Shown: positions 1 through 8,436, counted from the first letter of the stretch. The stretch is DNA of 64,000 bases from Oscillospiraceae bacterium (GCA_017466865.1 JAFTTI010000014.1:62001-126000), one strand, 5' to 3'. Numbers and translations are program-made. The notes: generated from the letters alone by a model not told the origin.

Positions 1-1316
1 AGGAATGTTGCTGTTAAAGGCCCTGATGCTACTCCGCCTGCGTCGAACGCAACAGATGTGAATATAGGTGGAACGATGAAACTTATAATAAGTGCAAGTG
101 CATAACCGGGGATTAAAAACCAGAGAATAGAAATTCCCGTTATAACTCTTAACATAGCAATTCCGACAGAAGCCGAAACGCCGACAGCAAGGCTTATTCC
201 TAAAGCCCTTGCAGAAATTCTGCCTTCGGTTATTGTTTCAACCTGTTGTTTCAAAACGTGAACAGCAGGCTCCGCCGAAACGATGAAGTAACCGATTATC
301 ATTCCTATCGGGATGAGTATCCACGAAAATCCACTTCCCGCAAGGCTTTCACCGATATACTGACCTATGGGCATAAATCCTACATTAGCGCCTGTTAAGA
401 AAAGAACAAGTCCTATATAGGTAAAGATAAGTCCGACAAAAATCTTTATGAGTGTTTTTTTATCAAGTTTGAGTGATATAAAATTGAAAATAAGGAAGAA
501 TGCGATTATAGGTAATATAGCCATAGCGACTTCTTCCATATAATGAGGCAGAGAGTGTGAGAACTTTCTGAAAACTTCTGAAACGAAATCATAATCTCCT
601 ATGGGTTCTATTGTCTGTTCTGGAATTTCCGTGCTATTAACAGCACCGAGAATAAGCACAGTGAGAATAGGCCCTATTGAACACATAGCAACAAGACCGA
701 AACTGTCTTCTTCTGATGTCTTGTCACCACGGATTGATGAAAGACCAAGTCCCAAAGCCATTATAAAAGGAACTGTTATAGGCCCCGTTGTAACCCCGCC
801 CGAGTCAAACGCTGTCGGGATAAAGTCGGGTGTTATGAGTGGTGAACAAGCGAATATGAAAACGAGTGCATAGAAAATTACAAAAAGATATGAAATCTTT
901 ATCTGTAAAAAGATACGAAGGAATGCAATCGCAAGAAAAAGTCCAACGCCTATTCCTACCGACCATATCATAACCTGAGAGTCGGCTATGGGTGTCTGGT
1001 CGGCGAGAACTTTAAGGTCAGGCTCAGCGACAGTTACAAGAACGCCGATTATAAAGCATATCGGCAGAATAAGCCAGACTTTTTTGAGCCTTACGAGTTT
1101 AGCGCCAATTTCTTCACCTATGATAATCATCGAAGTGTCTGCGCCGAGTGTAAAAAGCCCTATGCCGACAACGAGAAGAACTGTTCCGACAAAGAACATA
1201 AAAAACATTTCTCCACTGACGGGAACTATCGAAATCATCAAAAGAAAAACGATAGCTGCAACAGGCAGAACAGAGCCTAATGATTCTTTTATTTTTTCCA
1301 AAAGATTTTTCTTCAC
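1..1316 (-). CDS. DUF1538 family membrane protein (partial, C-terminus beyond window)
   Basis: The minus strand is open from a GTG at 1316 to the window edge, about 438 codons; the end of the protein is missing. The translation is very hydrophobic with many membrane spans. It has two similar halves, each carrying a loop of the form FD-S/A-GGV-T/A-x-GP, which marks DUF1538 proteins: integral membrane proteins of unknown function with a transporter-like internal duplication. I chose the GTG because an AGGGGTGAAG ribosome binding site lies just upstream and no in-frame ATG sits at the start of the hydrophobic region. The partner DUF1538 protein or nitrogen-regulator-like gene often found nearby would lie outside the window. 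Function in transport is inference only. Confidence 0.8.
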   Translation of the reverse strand, partial: MKKNLLEKIKESLGSVLPVAAIVFLLMISIVPVSGEMFFMFFVGTVLLVVGIGLFTLGADTSMIIIGEEIGAKLVRLKKVWLILPICFIIGVLVTVAEPDLKVLADQTPIADSQVMIWSVGIGVGLFLAIAFLRIFLQIKISYLFVIFYALVFIFACSPLITPDFIPTAFDSGGVTTGPITVPFIMALGLGLSSIRGDKTSEEDSFGLVAMCSIGPILTVLILGAVNSTEIPEQTIEPIGDYDFVSEVFRKFSHSLPHYMEEVAMAILPIIAFFLIFNFISLKLDKKTLIKIFVGLIFTYIGLVLFLTGANVGFMPIGQYIGESLAGSGFSWILIPIGMIIGYFIVSAEPAVHVLKQQVETITEGRISARALGISLAVGVSASVGIAMLRVITGISILWFLIPGYALALIISFIVPPIFTSVAFDAGGVASGPLTATF

Positions 1317-1489
1317 ATCTTCACCCCTTGATGTTCAAAGTGATATTTATTACATTATATCATATTTTAAAATTACGGGCAAGATTCATAATTTATCTTT
1401 ACTGTGTTTTAGGAAACATATATTATACCATATTAAGTGGGTAAAAAGATGGACATATATTATGATATAATGTAAAAGAGAGTATTTTA

Positions 1490-1518
1490 TTGATATATAT
1501 GGAAAGAAGTGTTATAAT
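1490..1518 (+). promoter_or_regulatory. sigma-A promoter for cas9
   Basis: TTGATA at 1490-1495, a 17-bp spacer, and TATAAT at 1513-1518. Transcription would begin near 1525, giving a cas9 leader of about 180 nt that runs antisense through the whole tracrRNA gene. Confidence 0.65.
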
Positions 1519-1547
1519 GACAGATACAGGTTAGACCAATCCGAAAA

Positions 1548-1667
1548 AAACAAAAAAGTCTGCTAAAAGCAGACTTTAAAGCACTACATGTGCAATCGGA
1601 AACCCGACGATTTGAATAAATTTTTATTTGAACTCGTAGTGTAATTTCATAGGGAACTTGAAACTAC
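1548..1667 (-). ncRNA. tracrRNA for type II CRISPR-Cas9
   Basis: On the minus strand the anti-repeat lies at 1626-1664. Its 23-nt core (1636-1658) is exactly complementary to the central part of the CRISPR repeat, flanked by a small bulge and a 6-bp lower stem, as in known crRNA:tracrRNA duplexes. Downstream come a short hairpin built on AATCG/CGATT (about 1594-1613), a GCAC/GTGC stem (1581-1593), and a perfect 10-bp intrinsic terminator (1555-1577) followed by a T-run. The predicted length is about 115-120 nt. The exact ends are inferred from the promoter and terminator. Confidence 0.88.
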
Positions 1668-1673
1668 ACTCAA

Positions 1674-1702
1674 ATAATAACATAAAAAACGGAGGTTGTC
1701 AA
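1674..1702 (-). promoter_or_regulatory. sigma-A promoter for tracrRNA, inside the cas9 ribosome-binding region
   Basis: On the minus strand TTGACA lies at 1702-1697 and TATTAT at 1679-1674, separated by exactly 17 bp. The -35 box sits between the cas9 Shine-Dalgarno (GGAGG, 1691-1695) and its ATG at 1704, so tracrRNA and cas9 control regions physically overlap on opposite strands. The start would be at about 1667-1670, right at the anti-repeat. Confidence 0.8.
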
Positions 1703-1703
1703 T

Positions 1704-4700
1704 ATGTCAGAAGAAAAAATTTTTATAGGTCTTGATATCGGAACGGATTCGGTAGGGTATGCTGTTACGAATGAAAGATATATTCTTAAAAAATTTCACG
1801 GAAAAAACATGTGGGGAGTTACTCTTTTCGATGAGGCTGAACTGAATACAGGCAGAAGAGGATTCCGTTCTGCAAGAAGACGTCTTGACAGAAGACAACA
1901 GCGTGTAAAACTTATAGGAGAACTTTTTGCAGAAGAAATCGGAAAGAAAGATGCTGATTTCTTCAGAAGAATAAAAGAAAGTGCACTTTGCAGAGAAGAC
2001 GCATCAGAACCATTTTCACTTTTTAATGATAACGATTATACCGATGTTGAATATCACGAAAAATACCCTACCATACATCATCTGATAGATGAACTTATGA
2101 AATCAGAAAAAGAACACGATGTAAGACTTGTCTATATTGCGTGCGCCTGGCTTGTTGCACACAGAGGACATTTTCTCAATGAAGTAAGTAAGGAAAAAAT
2201 CTCTGAACTTACAGATTTTTCATCCGTTTATTATGATTTTGTTGATTATTTTATAAATAACGGCTATGCTTTGCCATGGGAGAAGTCAAAAGAAAATGCT
2301 TTCGGCGAAACACTCAGGAAAAAGATTTCTCTTTCTGCAAAATACGGTAGTCTTTGTTCTGAAATATTTGATGGAAAAAAAGCGCCTAAAGAATTGTCAG
2401 AAGAATTTCCTTTCAATTGTGAGGCTATTTTTAAATCGCTCTGCGGAAGCAGTGTAAAGGCGAAAGATATTTTCTTTAAAGATGAATATGCTGAAATTCC
2501 TTCTTTTACACTCGGCGATGATGACGAAAAGCTTTCTGAAATTTTAGGTTCGCTTGATGACGATGATGCAGAACTTATAAAGAAATCAAAGGCGATTTAT
2601 GACTGGTCATTGCTTGTTGATGCGCTTAACGGAAAGAATACCATTTCAGAAGCCAAGGTTCAGGTTTATGAACAGCATCGCAACGACCTTCGCGTATTCA
2701 AAGATATAATCAGAAAATATATTCCCGAAAAATACAATGAGGTTTTCAGAGAAGAAAATAAGAATAATTATTCTGCGTATATAAAGAGTACAAAAGCAAA
2801 CGATGACTTTTATGCATATGCAAAGAAACTTATAGGCGGAATTTCACCCGATGATGAAGATATCGGAACAATTGATGGAATAAAAGAAAAAATTGAATTC
2901 GGAAAATTCCTTCCTAAGCAAAGAGATACCGATAACAGAGTAATCCCTTATCAGCTTTATTGGTATGAACTAAAAAAGATACTTGAAAATGCAGAGAAAT
3001 ATCTTGGATTTTTAAAAGTTTCTGATGAAGACGGAATAACCGTTTCTGAAAAGATATTGTCGGTATTTTCTTTCAGAATTCCTTATTTTGTAGGTCCTCT
3101 CAATAATCACTCTGAACATTCATGGATAGAAAGAAAGAGCGGAAAGATATATCCCTGGAACTTTGACAGAATGGTTGATCTTGATGCAAGCGAACAGAAA
3201 TTTATAGACAAAATGACAAACACCTGCACATATCTTCCTTCAGAAAATGTAATACCCAAAGAATCGTTGCTTTATCATAAGTTTATGGTGCTTAACGAAA
3301 TCAATAATCTGAAGATTGACGGTGTTTCTGTTCCGGTTGAACTCAAACAGAAAATATATACAGAATTGTTTATGAAGAACAGAAAGGTTACATTAAGAAA
3401 ACTTGAAAATTTTCTTAAATCCGAAAATTGTTATACAGACGGGCAGACACTCAGCGGAATAGATATTCAGATAAACCAGAATCTTAAATCATATCATGAT
3501 TTCAGGCGCATTCTTGAAAATAATATTCTTTCAGAAAAAGATGTTGAAGATATTATAACAAGGCTTACATATTCTGAAGACAAGATAAGATTCACAAAGT
3601 GGTTGAAAGAACACTACAGCAATCTTTCTGAAGATGATGTGAAATATATTTCGAGACTGAATTATAAGGATTTTGGAAGACTTTCGAAAGAATTCCTCTG
3701 CAAAATTGAGGGAACAAATAAGGATACAGGCGAAGTATCGACTATAATTGATGCATTATGGAATACCAATAATAATCTTATGATGCTTCTTTCAAAAGAA
3801 AAGTTCACATTCATTGAAGAAATCGAAAAACTTCGTAAGGAATACTATTCTTCACATCCTGAAAATCTTGATGAAAGACTGAAGGATATGTTTGTTTCAA
3901 ATGCTGTTAAAAGACCTATAATCCGTTCGCTTGAAATAGTGAAGGAAATTACAAAGGCCTGCGACGGCAAAACACCTGATAAAATCTTTGTGGAAATGCC
4001 GAGAGGGGCAACTGCTGACCAGCGCAACAAGAGAACATCAACACGCAGACAACAGATAGAAGAGCTCTATAAAAAATGCCGTGATGAAGATGTAAGAGAA
4101 CTTACAAAACAACTTGAAGATATGGGCGAAATGGTTGACAATAATCTTCAGAGCGACAGATTATTCCTTTATTTTATGCAGTTGGGTCGCTGTATGTATA
4201 GCGGTGACGCCATAGATATAACTCAGATTAAAGGGGACAAATATAATATAGAACATATCTTTCCACGGTCGCTTGTTAAGGATGATAGCATAATCAATAA
4301 TGAAATTCTTGTGAATTCCGAAGATAACGGTGATAAAAGCGATACATATCCTGTTTCTCCCGCTATTCAAAATAAGATGAAACCTTTCTGGGAAATGCTC
4401 AGAAAGAACGGACTTATAAGCGATGAAAAATATAGCAGACTTATAAGAACAACTCCTTTCTCTGATGATGAAAAATTCGGATTTATCAACAGACAACTCA
4501 CAGAAACATCGCAGTCTGCGAAAGCACTTGCGACAATACTCAAAGAAAAATATCCCGATACAGAAATTGTTTATGTAAAGGCAAGACTTTCATCAGAATT
4601 CCGTCAGGAGTTTGACCGACTGAAATCCAGAACATTCAATGATCTTCATCACGCAAAGGATGCTTATCTTAACATAGTAACAGGAAATGTCTATAACGAA

Positions 4701-5756
4701 AAATTCACAAAGCGTTTTGCTGAAATAAAAAATAACTATACTATCAAGACGAGCAAACTCTTTACAAATGATTTTATAAAAGGCAATAATGTTATCTGGA
4801 AAACAGATGAGATGTTTCCTTATGTAAAGGAAATACTTACAAAAAACAATGCCAATATGACAAGATATGAACTTTGTAATCATAGTGGTCAAAATGGCGG
4901 ATTTTTTGATCAGAAACCCAAAAGTTTTAGAGAAGGAGGAAGTTATCCGAGGAAGAAAAATCTACCGACTGAAAAATATGGTGGTTATAGAGGCGGAACA
5001 ATTACCTTCTTTATGTTAGTAAAATACAGAACAGGCAAAAATACCGATATAATGGTTATGCCCGTTGAACTTCTTTATGCCGATAAGGCGATGAAAGATG
5101 AAAATTCGATGAAAGAATACGCGAAAGAACGTATCGGAAGAATTATAGGAAAAACTGTTGATGAAGTTTCTCTTCCTCTTGGTATGAGAAAGATAAAGAT
5201 AAACACAATGCTTTCTCTTGACGGATTCAGAATATGTATAGCAGGAAGTTCCAGCAGAGGAAGATGCATTATTCCTATGCCGTTTATGCCTTTTGTATCT
5301 GATTATAACATCAATCTTTATATCAAACGACTTGAACAGTTTGACGAAAAATGTAAAAATAATAAGAATTTTATCTATAAAAAGGAATATGACAAGGTTT
5401 CAGTAGAAGAAAACCTCTCTCTTTATGACCTTTATATCGATAAACTGAAAAATTCTATTTACAGTAAGCGCCCCAATAACCCTGTCGAAACACTTGAAAA
5501 GGGCAGAGATAAATTTATTTTGCTTGGTATAAAGGAACAGGCATCAGCACTTCTTTCAATTCATCAGGTCTTCGGAAGAGCGTCAGGCGGATGTGATTTA
5601 CAACTTGTAGGTGGTGCCAAAAATGCGGCTGCAACAGGAAGCTTCCGTGTGAATGTTTCAAACTGGAAGAAGAATTATTCTGATGTAAGAATAATAGATT
5701 CATCCGCAACAGGATTATGGGAAAAAGTTTCCGATAATCTTCTTGAATTATTATGA
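1704..5756 (+). CDS. cas9: Cas9, type II CRISPR RNA-guided endonuclease
   Basis: The 1350-residue protein has the full Cas9 domain order. RuvC-I carries GLDIGTDSVGYA with the catalytic Asp at residue 11. It is followed by an arginine-rich bridge helix (about 50-70) and a long alpha-helical recognition lobe. RuvC-II has FVEMPR with Glu764. The HNH domain has NIEHIFPRSL with His851, followed by SEDNGDKSD. RuvC-III has HHAKDAYLN with His983 and Asp986. The C-terminal WED/PAM-interacting region includes KKNLPTEKYGGY and ends in a SATGLWE-type motif. Length and motifs match the type II-A branch (like the Streptococcus pyogenes protein). No catalytic residue is missing and there is no internal stop, so the effector looks active. 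The ATG follows a GGAGG site. The stop overlaps the cas1 remnant by 4 bp (ATGA), the usual cas9-cas1 coupling. Confidence 0.97.
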   Translation: MSEEKIFIGLDIGTDSVGYAVTNERYILKKFHGKNMWGVTLFDEAELNTGRRGFRSARRRLDRRQQRVKLIGELFAEEIGKKDADFFRRIKESALCREDASEPFSLFNDNDYTDVEYHEKYPTIHHLIDELMKSEKEHDVRLVYIACAWLVAHRGHFLNEVSKEKISELTDFSSVYYDFVDYFINNGYALPWEKSKENAFGETLRKKISLSAKYGSLCSEIFDGKKAPKELSEEFPFNCEAIFKSLCGSSVKAKDIFFKDEYAEIPSFTLGDDDEKLSEILGSLDDDDAELIKKSKAIYDWSLLVDALNGKNTISEAKVQVYEQHRNDLRVFKDIIRKYIPEKYNEVFREENKNNYSAYIKSTKANDDFYAYAKKLIGGISPDDEDIGTIDGIKEKIEFGKFLPKQRDTDNRVIPYQLYWYELKKILENAEKYLGFLKVSDEDGITVSEKILSVFSFRIPYFVGPLNNHSEHSWIERKSGKIYPWNFDRMVDLDASEQKFIDKMTNTCTYLPSENVIPKESLLYHKFMVLNEINNLKIDGVSVPVELKQKIYTELFMKNRKVTLRKLENFLKSENCYTDGQTLSGIDIQINQNLKSYHDFRRILENNILSEKDVEDIITRLTYSEDKIRFTKWLKEHYSNLSEDDVKYISRLNYKDFGRLSKEFLCKIEGTNKDTGEVSTIIDALWNTNNNLMMLLSKEKFTFIEEIEKLRKEYYSSHPENLDERLKDMFVSNAVKRPIIRSLEIVKEITKACDGKTPDKIFVEMPRGATADQRNKRTSTRRQQIEELYKKCRDEDVRELTKQLEDMGEMVDNNLQSDRLFLYFMQLGRCMYSGDAIDITQIKGDKYNIEHIFPRSLVKDDSIINNEILVNSEDNGDKSDTYPVSPAIQNKMKPFWEMLRKNGLISDEKYSRLIRTTPFSDDEKFGFINRQLTETSQSAKALATILKEKYPDTEIVYVKARLSSEFRQEFDRLKSRTFNDLHHAKDAYLNIVTGNVYNEKFTKRFAEIKNNYTIKTSKLFTNDFIKGNNVIWKTDEMFPYVKEILTKNNANMTRYELCNHSGQNGGFFDQKPKSFREGGSYPRKKNLPTEKYGGYRGGTITFFMLVKYRTGKNTDIMVMPVELLYADKAMKDENSMKEYAKERIGRIIGKTVDEVSLPLGMRKIKINTMLSLDGFRICIAGSSSRGRCIIPMPFMPFVSDYNINLYIKRLEQFDEKCKNNKNFIYKKEYDKVSVEENLSLYDLYIDKLKNSIYSKRPNNPVETLEKGRDKFILLGIKEQASALLSIHQVFGRASGGCDLQLVGGAKNAAATGSFRVNVSNWKKNYSDVRIIDSSATGLWEKVSDNLLELL

Positions 5757-6010
5757 GTTGGCGCACAGTTGTGATATCGAATCGTTGTAAACTTGATTAT
5801 CGTATGGGATATATGGTTGTTCGTTCTGAGGAAACAAAAAGGATTTTCATAGATGAAATTGCTGTTCTTGTCATTGAAAATCCTGCTGTTTCCTTTACGG
5901 GATGTCTTATGGAAAAACTTGTTGAAAGTAAGATAAAGGTTATATTCTGTGACAGCAAACGCAACCCCGTATCAAAACTCGCCGATGATTTATGCGAAAT
6001 CAGTTGTTGA
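5753..6010 (+). pseudogene. cas1: Truncated Cas1 (N-terminal ~75 residues), possibly fused to a Csn2 tail
   Basis: The 85-residue frame begins MSWRTVVISNRCKLDY and continues with DEIAVLVIEN and KVIFCDSKRNP, a clear type II-A Cas1 N-terminal domain. Full Cas1 is about 290 residues, so the catalytic helical domain is absent. After about residue 75 the sequence becomes ADDLCEISC and stops. This tail resembles the acidic end of some Csn2 proteins (from memory), which would fit one deletion running from within cas1 through cas2 into the 3' end of csn2. No cas2 or csn2 frame follows; the array leader begins at once. It cannot act as an integrase. Confidence 0.85.
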
Positions 6011-6035
6011 TTTGAATCTGTTTTTATGTTAGAAT
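6007..6035 (+). promoter_or_regulatory. Candidate promoter of the CRISPR array
   Basis: TTGATT at 6007-6012, a 17-bp spacer, and TAGAAT at 6030-6035. It overlaps the stop codon of the cas1 remnant and points toward the array. A transcript would start near 6042 and carry about 100 nt before the first repeat. Confidence 0.45.
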
Positions 6036-6080
6036 TATTACAATAAGAAGTTTGAGTTTCTTTCTCTTGCTTTGAATCCC

Positions 6081-6144
6081 GCAAATCCACGGTTCGTAGG
6101 CCGCTTTTCCGGATTCTGATCCGGATTGGATTTGCAGATTTGAG
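6081..6144 (+). promoter_or_regulatory. CRISPR leader end with nested inverted repeat and ATTTGAG anchor
   Basis: GCAAATCC (6081-6088) pairs with GGATTTGC (6128-6135), and inside it TCCGGAT (6108-6114) pairs with ATCCGGA (6119-6125). Directly against the first repeat is ATTTGAG (6138-6144). This equals the leader-anchoring sequence described for streptococcal type II-A arrays, which fixes this side as the spacer-insertion end. Confidence 0.6.
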
Positions 6145-6757
6145 GTTTGAGAGTAGTGTAATTTCATAGGGAACTCAAACCACAAGAGGACACTATGATG
6201 AAGGAGCGTGTTTGAGAGCAGTGTAATTTCATAGGGAACTCAAACAAAAACTTTGTGCCTTATAATCCCGAAGTGTTTGAGAGTAGTGTAATTTCATAGG
6301 GAACTCAAACTAACACTTTGCGAGTACAGAAATTTAATCAGTTTGAGAGTAGTGTAATTTCATAGGGAACTCAAACCATCGTAAGTAAAAGTAATGTCGG
6401 CTAAATGTTTGAGAGTAGTGTAATTTCATAGGGAACTCAAACTTTTTGCACTCAAAACCCCTCTGTCTGCCAGTTTGAGAGTAGTGTAATTTCATAGGGA
6501 ACTCAAACAAGGTCGCCGTTCTGAACATAAGAGTGCATGTTTGAGAGTAGTGTAATTTCATAGGGAACTCAAACATCTTGAAGAGCGATAGCATCAACTT
6601 CTTTGTTTGAGAGTAGTGTAATTTCATAGGGAACTCAAACATTGGGGGAATCCGGATGAATGACGAGATAAGTTTGAGAGTAGTGTAATTTCATAGGGAA
6701 CTCAAACATACAATATTATCGGCTTCAGGCTTCGGGTGTTTGAGAGTAGTGTAATTT
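6145..6757 (+). CRISPR. Type II CRISPR array: 9 full repeats, 1 truncated repeat, 9 spacers
   Basis: A 36-bp repeat beginning GTTTGAGAGTAGTG and ending GGGAACTCAAAC occurs at 6145, 6210, 6275, 6341, 6407, 6473, 6539, 6605 and 6672. A tenth copy at 6738-6757 keeps only its first 20 bases, marking the old, leader-distal end. Spacers are 29-31 bp. The copy at 6210 has one T-to-C change at repeat position 10; the other full copies look identical. Orientation is set by the tracrRNA anti-repeat and the ATTTGAG leader end. crRNAs would therefore be transcribed on the plus strand. I could not identify protospacer sources. Confidence 0.98.
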
Positions 6758-6765
6758 AACAACTT

Positions 6766-6800
6766 AAAATATTCTCTCTCATCAGAGAGGGAATATTTTA
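6766..6800 (+). terminator. Intrinsic terminator after the CRISPR array
   Basis: A 14-15 bp stem with one G-T pair: AAAATATTCTCTCTC (6766-6780) against GAGAGGGAATATTTT (6785-6799). It lies just past the truncated last repeat. Confidence 0.7.
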
Positions 6801-6847
6801 TTTACCTTGTCTTATAATATCCCATATCCTTAAAAGGAGTGTTTTAA

Positions 6848-7786
6848 ATGAAATATATATCAGAAAGAGAAAAGGTTATCTGCATTGATGAAAATGAAAA
6901 CGAAGTCGGCGTTGTAACTTTCCCTGAAACAGAAAAGGGCGTCTTTACAATAAACCACACCTTTGTCGATGAAAAAATGCAGGGGAGAGGTATTGCCTCA
7001 GAACTTGTTAAAAGAGCAATAAATGCGATAAATCTTTCAGGCGGAGAGGTAAAGGCAAGTTGTTCTTATGCGCAGAAATATATCGAGAAAAAAGGCATCC
7101 GACCTTATGTTATCTGCCATATGATGACAAGTATCGACGGAAAGGTTACGGGCGATTTTTTATATGGTGAAAAGGGAACAAAGTCCTCTGAAAGCTATTA
7201 TGAAATAAACCGACAAATAAAGGGCGACGCTTTCGCCTGCGGAAGAATAACTATGGAGGGGAGTTTCACAAACGGATACAAACCCGATTTTTCTTCTTTT
7301 AAAGATGAGGATGTTTCTTATGAAGATTATGTCGCTGTGAAGCATGATTATTATGCCGTTTCTTTTGATAGACTCGGAAATGTCGGCTGGAAAGAAAATA
7401 TAATCCACGATTCCGATGAAGGCTATGACAACTGCCATATCATCGAGGTATTAACAGAAAAAACACCCGCAGAAAAACTTGCTTATTATAAGAGTATCGG
7501 TGTTTCATATATCTTTGCGGGAAAAGATGATATCGATATAAATCTCGCACTCTCAAAACTTCATAATCTTTTCGGAATAAAGAAACTTCTTTTAGAAGGC
7601 GGAAGTATAATAAATGGTGCGTTTTTAAAAGCAGGTTGCGTTGATGAATTGAGCCTTGTCGTAACGCCCGTTATTGCGGATAAAGACGACAAACCACTTT
7701 TCTATGACTCCTCTGTAACAGATTTTGAGTTTGTTTCATCCGAAAAAATGTTTGATGACTCTTTGTGGATAAGATACGAAAGATAA
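6848..7786 (+). CDS. GNAT-like acetyltransferase / RibD C-terminal reductase fusion
   Basis: The 312-residue protein has two parts. Residues 1-80 resemble the small GNAT family with a conserved pocket (COG2388, YjdJ-like): ENEVGVVTF, then FVDEKMQGRGIASELV as the acetyl-CoA loop. From about residue 87 a RibD C-terminal/dihydrofolate-reductase-like domain follows, with HMMTSIDGKVTG, a central GRITMEG, and LLLEGGSIINGAFL near the end. Such domains reduce pterin- or riboflavin-precursor-like substrates with NAD(P)H, but there is no riboflavin gene nearby. The two-domain combination is unusual. A good AAAGGAGT site precedes the ATG. Activity and substrate are unknown. Confidence 0.78.
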   Translation: MKYISEREKVICIDENENEVGVVTFPETEKGVFTINHTFVDEKMQGRGIASELVKRAINAINLSGGEVKASCSYAQKYIEKKGIRPYVICHMMTSIDGKVTGDFLYGEKGTKSSESYYEINRQIKGDAFACGRITMEGSFTNGYKPDFSSFKDEDVSYEDYVAVKHDYYAVSFDRLGNVGWKENIIHDSDEGYDNCHIIEVLTEKTPAEKLAYYKSIGVSYIFAGKDDIDINLALSKLHNLFGIKKLLLEGGSIINGAFLKAGCVDELSLVVTPVIADKDDKPLFYDSSVTDFEFVSSEKMFDDSLWIRYER

Positions 7787-7790
7787 CGGA

Positions 7791-7822
7791 AAAAGTCCCC
7801 TATGATAAAAGGGGACTTTTTT
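7791..7822. terminator. Bidirectional intrinsic terminator
   Basis: AAAAGTCCCC (7791-7800) pairs with GGGGACTTTT (7811-7820) and T-tracts follow on both strands. It serves the convergent fusion gene on the left and XRE gene on the right. Confidence 0.85.
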
Positions 7823-7838
7823 ATTATATTTACAGTAA

Positions 7839-8051
7839 TTAAAAATAGAAAATATCTTCAAATTTCTTGTCAAGCGCAATGCAGAGAATGAGGGCAAGTT
7901 TCGCCGTCGGGTTGAATTGTCCCGTTTCTATCGAGCTTATCGTGTTTCTTGAAACACCGACCATTTCGGCAAGTTCGGCTTGTGAGATTTTTTTTTCTGT
8001 TCTTATCTCTTTGAGGTGATTTTTAAGTATCAGACTGTTTTCCATATTCAA
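7839..8051 (-). CDS. XRE-family small HTH transcriptional regulator
   Basis: The 70-residue protein is almost entirely a helix-turn-helix domain: LKEIRTEKKISQAELAEMVG followed by the recognition helix SRNTISSIETG, then FNPTAKLALILCIALDKKFEDIFYF. This is the compact Cro/C1-like type (similar to plasmid and phage-like 'YozG' repressors) that binds palindromic operators as a dimer. It lies 8 bp downstream of the DUF6442 gene and is co-transcribed with it. Two near-perfect palindromes lie in the promoter region of this operon, so autorepression is likely (inference). Confidence 0.9.
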   Translation of the reverse strand: MNMENSLILKNHLKEIRTEKKISQAELAEMVGVSRNTISSIETGQFNPTAKLALILCIALDKKFEDIFYF

Positions 8052-8059
8052 ACCTCCGA

Positions 8060-8392
8060 TTATAATATCGACTTATACATAAAAACCGAAATTGTTACAA
8101 AAAGTATAAGAACAGATGAAATTGTCCATAAGATTGCACAGGCGAGATTTCTCTTCTTTTTCATAGTGAAAAAGAGGTGAAAATGCATAGCAGCATTAGC
8201 TATAAGAACAACAAGCCATAAGCTGTGATTTGCTTCTTCTGTTATGAAAACTTCGATAAACCAGAGTATCGCGGCGGCGATTGAACAGGTTATCAGTGCG
8301 AAAGAACCTGCCTTCTTTTCAGCTTCTATCGTTGCTATATCTTTATTCTTGTTTTCTTTTCTGCTTTTTTCGAGGATTTCTTCCTTTGTCAT
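8060..8392 (-). CDS. DUF6442-like small membrane protein
   Basis: The 110-residue protein starts MTKEEILEKSRKENKNKD, a charged cytoplasmic segment typical of DUF6442 proteins. Four hydrophobic stretches follow (about 30-47, 55-70, 81-95 and 94-107, the last two close together). Function is unknown. These proteins regularly sit beside a short XRE regulator like the one here, which suggests a regulator-membrane effector pair. The AAGGAGAAATT site upstream supports the start. Confidence 0.75.
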   Translation of the reverse strand: MTKEEILEKSRKENKNKDIATIEAEKKAGSFALITCSIAAAILWFIEVFITEEANHSLWLVVLIANAAMHFHLFFTMKKKRNLACAILWTISSVLILFVTISVFMYKSIL

Positions 8393-8436
8393 AATAATTT
8401 CTCCTTTATGTTCAAGTCTGTTTTTGTCCGAACATT

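Noticed and set aside
601..1470. Two plus-strand open frames of 90 and 160 codons
   Set aside because: They lie antisense to the DUF1538 gene, lack good start sites, and have no family-like composition.
6334..6642. 102-codon minus-strand frame through the CRISPR array
   Set aside because: It repeats the same peptide every 22 codons because repeat plus spacer is 66 bp; an artefact of the array, not a gene.
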